Positions 8,253 through 15,834 of a stretch of 25,401 nucleotides of DNA are shown piece by piece. Each line of letters starts with the position of its first letter. Position 1 is the stretch's first letter. The notes under the pieces were generated by a model. It was given only the letters and a program-made list of their open reading frames with translations, ran no database searches and had not been told where the DNA came from. The position numbers and the translations under genes are program-made. This stretch comes from STC-74 sp031423995 (GTDB taxonomy: Bacteria; Patescibacteriota; Gracilibacteria; BD1-5; UBA2023), in assembly GCA_031423995.1 (NCBI GenBank), contig JANPGO010000093.1, forward strand, positions 1-25,401, written 5' to 3'.

Positions 8253-10166
8253 TTATTTCTCCAAAACTGCCTTGATTCTCCTCACTCCTGCACTACTCGA
8301 TTCTTCCTTGATGATGCGGAATTTACCCATTTCTTTCGAGTGTTCGACGTGTGGACCACCACAGAGTTCACGAGAGTATACGATACCATCGTCTCCTACC
8401 ATAGAGTAGACCTTCACAATATCAGGATATTTCTCCCAGAAGGCTCACTCGACTCCTCCATTCTTTGCTTCCGTCTTATCCATATTCGAGATCGTGACAG
8501 TGAGTCCTGATTCTATAGCCTCATTCACATAGTCTTCGACCGACTTGATCTGTTCTGGAGTCATCTTCTCAGGATGGGTAAAGTCGAAGCGAAGTCGCTC
8601 AGCGGTGATATTGGATCCTGCCTGGTGAACTCAGTCTCCGAGTACCCGACGAAGTCATGCAAGCATGAGGTGACATGCCGAGTGAAGTGCTGTTGTCTCG
8701 ACTCCATCATCTGCGAGCCCTCACTTGAACTTTCCAACTGATGCTGTTCGAGAAAGTTCTTGGTGTTTTTTGAATTCTTCATCAAATTCATACTGATTTA
8801 CAATCCAGTCTTCGGTATTAGATTTATTACCCATAAATTCAAATTCAATCCCATTTTTAAGTTCTTCATTTATCATTTCAATTGGAAATCAATACGTCTG
8901 AAAAAGATCGAATGCATCCTTTCAAGATATTTCATCAATTGCATACTTGGAACTTCTTGAAGATCTTAACTCAATTGCATCTTCCTCAGAACGTATAATA
9001 TCACCAGGGTTTGTGAACTTATTATGAACCATTTTATGTAATTCTCGAATTCAGTCTTTTAAGGTTTTTCCAAACTTCCCTTCCTCAATGTTCAGTTCAT
9101 TTTTAATTTTCTCAGCATTGTCCCGAACACTCGCATAAATCTCTGAGAATTGTTCTATATACATCTGAGCAATCTCAGCAGTAAATGGCTGCTCATATCC
9201 CATCTTATACGCTTCACGGATCGCTCGACGGATGAGACGACGGAGGATATATCCCTGATCGACATTCTTCGGGGTGACACCATCAGCGATCATATGAGTC
9301 GCCGTACGCAAGTGATCGGCGATGATACGTGCAGAACGTCGAGTAGTATCCCAATTCACTTCAGTCTTCTCATCCGTTCAAAAAATCTCATGGATACGAG
9401 CAATAACAGGTGCAAATAGGTCGCTCTGATAGACTGATTGGGAATGGTTAAGAGCTGTTGTGATGCGTTCTAGCCCCATCCCAGTATCAACACACTGAGC
9501 AGGAAGATTCTCGAGTGTACTGGCATCGAGACGATTGTACTGCATGAAGACATTGTTCCAGATTTCCATCCACATTTTTGAGTCGGTTCATTTATTCGAC
9601 CCAGGAGGTGGCTTCCCTTCTCCCATCCAGTAGAATATCTCCGTATCAGGACCGCATGGACCAGTCGGACCTGCAGCCCACCAGTTATCCTCTGCAGGCA
9701 GATAGGCAATACGATCGACTGGCATACCGATATCTTTCCAAATCTGAGCGGATTCTTCATCACGAGGAGCATTGGCATCTCACTCGAATACTGTGACCGA
9801 TATCATCTCAGGATCAAGTCCGAGCCATGATGTGGATGTGAGGAATTCCCAACTCATTTCGATCGATTCTTTTTTGAAATAGTCACCCAGAGACCAGTTC
9901 CCGAGCATTTCGAAAAAGGTCAGATGCGTATCATCACCGACATCATCGATATCCCCTGTTCGCACACACTTCTGTACATCGGCAAGGCGTTTTCCGAGTG
10001 GGTGAGGCTCTCATAGCAGATACGGAACCAGAGGCTGCATACCAGCAGTATTGAAGAGGACTGATGGATCATTCTCTGGCACGAGTGGTGCCGATGGGAC
10101 GATCGCATGATCTTTACTTTGGAAGAAGTCGAGGTATTTTTGGCGGATTTCAGATGCGAGGATCAT
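8253..10166 (-). CDS. alaS: Alanyl-tRNA synthetase, reduced form
   Basis: AlaRS charges tRNA-Ala with alanine. The 637-residue product has the class II N-terminal domain (SEIRQKYLDFF, LFNTAGMQPLVPYL, THLTFFEMLGNWS, GPTGPCGPDTE, DTGMGLERI), the tRNA-recognition domain (RRLIRRAIR), and the editing domain with the zinc-type motif HSACH and later CGGPHV. It ends at AGVRRIKAVLEK, so the C-terminal C-Ala domain is absent. The beta-barrel part before the editing core (the usual YAESGGQ block) is also missing, with KFKGGLAD joining directly. Typical bacterial AlaRS is about 870 residues. This compact layout is known from CPR and similar groups. The region 8750-9060 is noticeably AT-rich. TGA is Gly at several sites. 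Confidence 0.95.
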
Positions 10167-10198
10167 AGTGATTCAAAATTAATAGTTAAAATGTGAGA

Positions 10199-10687
10199 TT
10201 AGAGTAACAATGGAAGAATCAAGGAAAATGATGGGACGAAATTCTCTGGAGTATCTCTAAATTCTTTACTGAGAGATTCTGAAGAAATCCATTTGATTGT
10301 TTCAATTTCATCAGCTTGAGGTGTAAATGCAGTCAATGGAAGATCAAGAGTGATCGTGAACCACTGCGTGAAGTGGAGATATCCAGATCGTGTCTGGGTC
10401 TTGGGTCATGTGGCGGGAAGTATAGATCTGATTCCGATCTCTTCTTCAGTTTCTCTTATGATATTTTCGAGATAGGTTTCACCCTTTTCGACGGTTCCAC
10501 ACACTGCAGGTCACCAGAGGAGGGGGTGATGCTTCTTGGATCTGTGTCGCTGAGCGATCAGGATCTCACCCTGAGAATTAGTAATCCAGAGAGCAGAAAC
10601 GCGATAAATATCTTCTGAACCGAGAGTTCATCGCTCTTTATATGTTATGATGTTGTCGTCTTCATCGACGATGTGTATGAGTGGCAT
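10199..10687 (-). CDS. NUDIX hydrolase (IDI-like subfamily)
   Basis: This 162-residue protein carries a complete Nudix box, GTVEKGETYLENIIRETEEE followed by IGI, which binds metal and the diphosphate of the substrate. The preceding strand WITNSQGEILIAQRHRSKK and HHPLLWGPAVCG resemble the isopentenyl diphosphate isomerase-like branch of the superfamily. Many members of that branch hydrolyse nucleoside diphosphate derivatives, so the substrate is open. The Gly in LLWGPAV and others are TGA codons. It lies 32 nt upstream of alaS in the same direction. No Shine-Dalgarno motif is visible. Confidence 0.9.
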
Positions 10688-10714
10688 AATGGAAGAAAAA
10701 TTTGCAATTCTGAG

Positions 10715-10740
10715 AAAAAATGATAGGATACCTCTGTATC
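10715..10740 (-). terminator. Weak candidate terminator between NYN and NUDIX genes
   Basis: On the minus strand a 5-bp stem GATAC-AGAG-GTATC is followed, six bases later, by six T. It sits between the stop of the NYN gene and the start of the NUDIX gene. The stem is short and the T-run is displaced, so this may only attenuate or be chance. Confidence 0.3.
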
Positions 10741-10768
10741 AAGAATGGAAGGTGTGTCCTCAAAGGTG

Positions 10769-11305
10769 TTAGTGCCGCGGGGACCCCTTTTTTGTTTGTG
10801 GAGATTCTCTTTTTTTATATTCTAGTGTACTCCTCAGATCCGAGAATGAAGATATATATTTCTTCGGGAAGTTTGCCCATTTTTTATAGAGACTTGAGCA
10901 GTATTGCATATTTGGTGCAAGTATTCTGAGAAATCGATTTTTCTCTATCAGATACTCTACCACTGGCTTATAGTCACCATCCCCAGAGATGAGCATAATC
11001 TCAGAAAAGTCATCTTCTATAAGTGATCGCATCATATGAAATGCAAGATTCACATCAACATTTCATTTTTTTGAACTTATTTGAGACTCTTTATGAGGAT
11101 TAAATACAACGATAAATCCAGCTTTCTGTAGCTTCGTATAGAGACCACTCTGGTCATCATATCCGATAAAATAATACGCTTCTTCGATATTATACTTGTC
11201 TTGTATATATACGCGAAACCTCTGATAATCGAGATTCCATTCTAGTCATCTGTATAGATTCTGTCAGTCGATAAAAGCAAGATTTTTTATTTTTTTCTTC
11301 TCCAT
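10769..11305 (-). CDS. NYN domain protein (LabA/DUF88, predicted RNase)
   Basis: This 178-residue NYN/PIN-like protein starts with NLAFIDGQNLYRG, where the first acidic residue is Asp in FID, and continues with YYFIGYDDQSG, a segment GNVDVNLAFHMMRSL with a second acidic site, and LISGDGDYKPVVEYL with the third. These are the acidic residues expected to bind metal in the NYN fold, which is usually an RNA endonuclease. Three Gly residues are TGA codons. A perfect TATAAT at 11313-11318 on the minus strand lies so close to the ATG that the transcript would start at or within a base of the start codon. It is divergent from the plus-strand RNA gene. Confidence 0.88.
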
Positions 11306-11312
11306 GGACAGA

Positions 11313-11318
11313 ATTATA
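11313..11318 (-). promoter_or_regulatory. -10 box of the NYN gene, probably leaderless
   Basis: The minus strand reads TATAAT here, 7 nt before the ATG at 11305. Transcription would begin at about 11306-11305, giving no leader. No good -35 is seen at the usual distance. Confidence 0.55.
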
Positions 11319-11348
11319 CAGAAAATGATGAAAAATCCACTCGAATAT

Positions 11349-11377
11349 TTGACAAGAGAGAGAGAGAGAGTTATCAT
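11349..11377 (+). promoter_or_regulatory. Sigma70-type promoter with an (AG)8 spacer
   Basis: The -35 box is a perfect TTGACA (11349-11354) and the -10 box is TATCAT (11372-11377), five of six matches. The spacer is exactly 17 nt and consists of eight AG repeats plus one T. This is the best promoter in the window. It points into the hairpin-rich intergenic region with no protein gene downstream on this strand, and predicts a start near 11384. Confidence 0.8.
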
Positions 11378-11383
11378 AGAATA

Positions 11384-11789
11384 GTCCGCCATTATCGTGC
11401 GGGAATCATGGAGCGCTCACTCGCTCTTCAAAAATTGATTTCCTGTCCTAAGTGAGCGGATGGGAGAGGGAGGGACTGACTTGAACACGACTTTTACTGA
11501 TACGAACGCCCTGGAAATCTCAGGAAATTTCCTGAGGTATAACAACGGTATTTCGTCATGCCGAGGGGTCTTGTATATAAGACCAAGAGATTTACGGAGG
11601 GTAACTGAATCCGTTAACGCGCTAATGAGTCTTCAGAAGGCAGTATTGGTCAGAATCTACTTCATAGAGGCGAAAAATCAGTCTTGGTTCTCATGGGGAC
11701 CAAAACAGGATACCTTCGTCTCATTCGGTGGCACATAACCACCCTCTCTCGCTCGCCGCCGTCCACATGGACGCGCGGCCTGTTTTTTT
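11384..11789 (+). ncRNA. Candidate structured non-coding RNA, family unknown
   Basis: This roughly 400-nt unit is bounded by the (AG)8-spacer promoter and a strong intrinsic terminator. It contains many potential helices: CGCTCACT/AGTGAGCG (near 11414-11458), the perfect palindrome CTCAGGAAATTTCCTGAG (about 11519-11536), GGTCTT/AAGACC, ACGGA/TCCGT, TTGGT/ACCAA, and GGTGG-CACATAA-CCACC. The start GGGAGAGGGAGG can pair with CCACCCTCTCTC near the 3' end, which would close the whole RNA. I looked for hallmarks of known RNAs of this size. The RNase P core (GAGGAAAGUCC) is absent on both strands. The tmRNA T-arm is not found, although GGGACTGACTTGAACACGAC and CATGCCGAGGGG recall parts of tmRNA. A 92-codon frame (11460-11738) is open but looks like chance. 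This is the only supported content of the 652-nt gap apart from the hairpin at 11854. Confidence 0.55.
11755..11789 (+). terminator. Intrinsic terminator of the candidate ncRNA
   Basis: A GC-rich stem with one bulge (GCCGCCGTCC, loop ACAT, then GGACGCGCGGC) is followed by TG and seven T at 11783-11789. The direction matches the plus-strand promoter upstream. Confidence 0.85.
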
Positions 11790-11853
11790 ATTATTTACAT
11801 ACTTCAGTATAGAGCTCAAGTTGAATTTTCTAGATCTTTATTTTAAAACCAAG

Positions 11854-11873
11854 ATTCCTGCTTTCGCAGGAAT
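11854..11873. repeat. REP-like hairpin followed by GAC
   Basis: The sequence ATTCCTGC-TTTC-GCAGGAAT is a perfect 8-bp hairpin followed by GACGA on the plus strand. Many bacterial genomes carry dispersed palindromes of this form (ATTCC...GGAATGAC). It lies 85 nt beyond the stop of the MFS gene, so on the minus strand it could also help end the long operon; only a loose T-rich stretch follows. It shares the GGAATGAC/GTCATTCC core with the element at 3655-3786. Confidence 0.6.
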
Positions 11874-11957
11874 GACGATTATAGAGAGTGCATCTCTCAA
11901 TATATCTAATTTTTACTTTCTCTTTTCTGATTGAGTCTATTACCTACTTGCTACCAT

Positions 11958-13118
11958 CTAATTACCCCGAATTCCCTTCCTCCCTCCATAGAGCGCGAAG
12001 AGAGCAAGAAATCCGAGAAAGATCGAAATCCCAGTATATGAACCTGCGTGGAGAATTTTTTCTGATGCGAACATCGTGATCGCACCGACGAGCGAGAGGG
12101 TGAATCCATAGAGTGCAGAGGTATAGTCCTTGTCTGGATCATTCCCGAGGAGGGCATAGAAGTATGATTCCCCGAGATTCACCGCTCATCCGAAGAAGAG
12201 TCCGACGAGAAATGCAAGTGCCTGGACGATCGCATATTGGTCGAGGGATTTCGCGAGTCCGAGGAGCGTCGAAAATCCAAATATGAGTGCGATAAATACG
12301 GTCGAAAAGATCGTAAAACCCAAGAGTCGTCTCTCAGCAAACTTGACCGAGATGACGTTCCCGAGAATTGCACCGATCGAGGAGAACAGGAGAAGGAGAG
12401 ATGAAGCTGAGATAGACTTATCAAAAATATCTCTCGAATAATTCACTGCAACCTGTGAGGCCTCGACTGATATCTGCCAGAAACAACCGAGCGCTATCAT
12501 GAATACTCCATAGCGGAGAAAGAGTTTCTTATAAAGCAAGAGTGAGAACTGAAATGGCGAAGTCTCTCTCCGTGTATCGACGAGAAAGAGGATGCCACCT
12601 ACAAAAAGAAGAAGGAGAGTAAAATAAATGATACCAATGATTACTCATCATCATGTTTCACCGATCTTGGATCCTATCACGGTTCAGAAAACCAGAAAAA
12701 CGATAAATACAATAGTCGTGTACGCTCCGATCGTGGAGGATCCGAGTTCTGAAGTCGATATTTCACGTCCGATGAGCGTATTTTTTCCTATCACATAGAG
12801 GGAATATGCGAGGCCAACCCCTATCATACCGATGCTAAAAAAAAGCGGGGAAATCTGAGGAAGAAGCACTGAGATCAGAAATGAAGCAACTCCGAGTCCA
12901 AGGGCAATAAACAACATTATACGTTCACTATATCGAGCATAGAGAAATCCTCAGATACTATAGGCGATCATACTTCCGATGAGGACAAATCCAGAAATCC
13001 CCTCAAGTGTTGGGGCAAAATCATGGGCATAGAGTCCGAGGAAATAGTACTTCACTCCAGCATAGAAAAGGCTCCAGAAGGTGATAAGACCGAGAAGAGA
13101 GAAGAGTGATCGACGCAT
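11958..13118 (-). CDS. MFS transporter, LplT-like (possible lysophospholipid carrier)
   Basis: This 386-residue membrane protein has about twelve hydrophobic segments. Two blocks resemble LplT, the lysophospholipid flippase: GLAYSLYVIGKNTLIGREIS followed by the helix after LGSSTIGAY (compare the LplT stretch around YSPAKYGILGELT), and FFGGAVNLGESYFYALLG in the second half. In E. coli lplT sits next to aas, and here the carrier sits in the same operon as an Aas-like fusion, four genes downstream of it. Other MFS roles cannot be excluded. I chose the ATG at 13118; an in-frame ATG at 13166 would overlap the preceding gene. Several Gly are TGA codons. It appears to be the last gene of the operon. 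Confidence 0.75.
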
Positions 13119-13143
13119 AGGGGAAAGATAGAGGAAATAAAAA

Positions 13144-13950
13144 TTATTTTTTTGGGATGAATTCATTGATCGCAGATTCTACTTCTGGAAAGGTATAGAT
13201 ATTATCATGCGTTGCATCTGATATGAGTACTTTCTTCGTGTCACCATTCCAGTGAGCGAGAAGGTTTTCTGTGTGATGATTCGGTATCGTCGTATCCCAT
13301 CACCCGTAGATACAGAGGAGACGATTCTTCTGAACTGGAGCATAGATATCAGAGTGGAATGGATTCGTGATCAGCAGTGATACAGGGAGGAAGAAGTAGG
13401 ATTCCTTTGCAACTGACTCGACCGAATCATAGGGTGTGATGAGGATGACGCTCTCGAGTTTTCTCTGACTCGCGAGATAGGTGGCGACTCCTGTTCCCAG
13501 ACTTCGCCCCATGACGATGATCTTCTCAGGTGCAATTCAGAGATTCTTCGTGAGATAGTCATACTGGAGCAGTGCATCAGCCAAGAGTGTCTTCTCAGAA
13601 GGTTTCCCAGTACTATATGCATAACCACGGTAATTGAAGCTCACGATATTCGCATTTTTATATCGATATTTCTCGACAAAATACGATGTTTCATCACCAT
13701 TCCCTCCGAAATAGAGAACGGTATAAGGTTTATCCTCACCTCTCTGCATCCACCCATCGAGCATCTTACCATCATCCGTTTGGATTCTGATATTCCTGAG
13801 TTCAGGATTCTTTGCGAGCTTCTCATAGTGGGGAAGGTAGGGCGCGCTCGGAAAAAAGAGCAGTTGATCCTGAAGAAAGTACATAAATACACAGAGGAGC
13901 ATATAGAGACTACTCGGGATGATGATAAAAATGTATAAGAGGTACCGCAT
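13144..13950 (-). CDS. Membrane-anchored alpha/beta hydrolase
   Basis: This 268-residue protein has one N-terminal membrane helix (MRYLLYIFIIIPSSLYMLLC) followed by an alpha/beta hydrolase domain: NVSFNYRGYAYS-type region (here ANIVSFNYRGYAYSTGKPS), nucleophile elbow MGRSLGTGVA (Ser in GRSLG), Asp in YGGWDTTIPNHH and His in SDATHDNIY. The layout matches the ABHD13/YsgA-like serine hydrolases with an N-terminal anchor. TGA codes for Gly in at least two places. Two nt separate its ATG from the stop of the PPTase gene, so the two are translationally coupled. In this context a lysophospholipase, lipase or thioesterase role is plausible but not shown. Confidence 0.87.
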
Positions 13951-13952
13951 AG

Positions 13953-14513
13953 TTAGTGAGTGATGGAGAGAAAGAGTAATCCATGTTGTTCTTGTTTGAT
14001 TGTATAGGTTTTCCCGAGAAATCAATATAAGGCAAGATCGCCTTCTTGTATTTGCTGAAGTTGTATAGCCTTCACATCATCGAGAGTATGACCTTGTGCC
14101 TTGATGAGTGCCTCTTTCGCTGTCCAGAGAATATAGAAATTGTTCCAGTTTTGTCCTCATAGAATCCGATACTCTGAATCAGTATGAATATCGAGGAGAG
14201 AGTCATCACGTTCTCTATATTCAGCAATATCTATACCCGTTGGGGCATCAGATATGCTATAAGCAATATAATTTTTCGAATGTGATATTGACCAGTAGAA
14301 GGTCCCATTCAGGGTATTCACACGAATAGGTTTCCCTTTTGTATCTTTCTCGAGTATTCCCCTATATCCATGATAAATACGTAAATATTCGAGAAGATGA
14401 TACCGAGCCTCAATACTCTCATCCGAAAGGAATCTCTGTGTAAGCCACGGATACCGATCCTTCGTTTTTTGCAGGTTGTCTCAAGATTTCTGATGGTATT
14501 CGAAATGATACAT
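13953..14513 (-). CDS. 4'-phosphopantetheinyl transferase (Sfp type)
   Basis: PPTases move 4'-phosphopantetheine from CoA to a Ser of a carrier protein, turning apo-ACP into holo-ACP. The 186-residue product has the core motifs ISHSKNYIAYSISD, PTGIDIAEYRER (Mg-binding Asp) and WTAKEALIKAQG (the W.xKEA..K motif). Its size fits a compact Sfp/AcpT-type enzyme. The start is 1 nt after the stop of the YiiX-like gene and the stop is 2 nt before the hydrolase start. The only carrier domain visible in the window lies in the Aas-like fusion two genes upstream, and it is the obvious substrate. Confidence 0.9.
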
Positions 14514-14514
14514 A

Positions 14515-15810
14515 TTATGGAAGAAAAAAACTGAGTCTCGGTCGAGTTGCGGTCGCGAGGAACTCTGATTGTGTCGATATGAAATTTTCTTGTCTTTTTT
14601 CCGATGAGTCGATAAATCCAACAAAATCAAGTTCTTGTCTTTCTGTTGCATTGTCTTCTCTGAATTTTTTGACGATATCATTCGGAGGGTAGGTAATCCC
14701 TGTACCAATACGGGTAAGTGTAATATGGATTCATTCATCCGTATCTGATTCAGGTAAATATGCCTTTGTCACGAGGGTCGAACATACATAGTTCTTATCA
14801 CTGTAGTAGTTGAATGAGTAATCATATCCTCTTCCGAGAAGAGAGAGCGTTTTTCCGATAGCACTAATTTTCTTCGCTTCTGTGAGACGGGGTCTGAGGA
14901 CTCAGAGATAGTCATTCTCCAGAAGAAGAGAGAAAAATGGAATAATCCGCACTCCATCTCCTACGGCCTCAATCACATAGTGTGTATCTGGATCAAGTGA
15001 TGGAAGATTCGCCGTATGAAAATGATCCCGAATGAAGCCTCATGTTCCTATATACATCGTCATATGCTTCCAGAATCAGGGAATACCGATATTCGTCGCA
15101 ACCCAATTTCTCCGAGTGACGAGTATATCTCATGACTGCATCGTCGAAAGAAGAACTTCACCATGATCTCGAAAGATCAGTCAGTGCATTCTTCGGGTAA
15201 TATGAATCCGTGCAAGGATAGTCCCTATATATTTCGTGAGCCAAGAAAGAAGTATCAGTATACGGAATCGTATATAGTACCAGATATTCACGCCATCATG
15301 CATGATTCTCCTATCGAGATCAGAAACAGCATGAATTGGACGATCGAAGAGTGGATCCAGTTCTGGAGATACTTCATCTCTGAGCGTCAGGAAGAATTCT
15401 CGTGGGTAAATGAGAAAGCTATAGAATGACCATCTGTACATATATCGAGCAAGAGTCGAATAATTCTCTCGAAATTGCTCATCGAGATACTGTCGGATGA
15501 ATGCTTCATGGACACCGAATGACTCCTGAAGTTCACACACCATCGAATAATAGGTTGTAACAGCACTATAACGAAGGACGAATACTTCTTTCTTTCTTGA
15601 AAAAAGTGATCGCCATGACAGCCCTCGCATGACTCGCTTCAAGGAGTGAAATGTTACAAGTATCTCTCTCCAGTAAAGGGCGATTCGTTTTTTATCATCA
15701 TCAGTATAGATTCCTTCGTCTCTCTGAAAGAGTGAATCAGCACGAAAACGCTCCAGAGTAATCCGAAAAGATCAATCAATTTCTAATAAAATGCGTGGAT
15801 AATCCTTCAT
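14515..15810 (-). CDS. YiiX-like permuted papain-fold protein with N-terminal extension
   Basis: This is a 431-residue protein. The C-terminal half is a YiiX/YebB-type permuted NlpC/P60 (papain-like) domain. It starts GDILVTRRNW, has the catalytic His in FWKHMTMYIG (about 249), the segment VIEAVGDGVRII, and the catalytic Cys in NYVCSTLVTKAYLP (about 343). The N-terminal 220 residues are not recognised. They are rich in aromatic and basic residues and contain one hydrophobic stretch (FRILILLSWLTKYIGTIL), so the protein may be membrane-bound. Related enzymes are thought to act on amide or ester bonds, some on acyl lipids (LRAT-like relatives) and others on peptidoglycan. The position between the Aas-like fusion and PPTase genes favours a lipid-related role. 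This is inference. Confidence 0.8.
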
Positions 15811-15834
15811 GAGTGAATGCTATAAATAGAGTCT

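Noticed and set aside
11460..11738. A 92-codon plus-strand frame starting with ATG inside the candidate RNA gene
   Set aside because: It has no Shine-Dalgarno, no recognisable domain and a sequence unlike a folded protein. It coincides with the hairpin-rich stretch between promoter and terminator. A frame this long can arise by chance, especially since no TGA is involved.
11384..11789. Assignment of the RNA as tmRNA or RNase P RNA
   Set aside because: GGGACTGACTTGAACACGAC and CATGCCGAGGGG recall tmRNA, but I find no T-arm with TTCRA loop, no encoded CCA and no convincing tag. The universal RNase P block GAGGAAAGUCC is absent on both strands. I left the family open.
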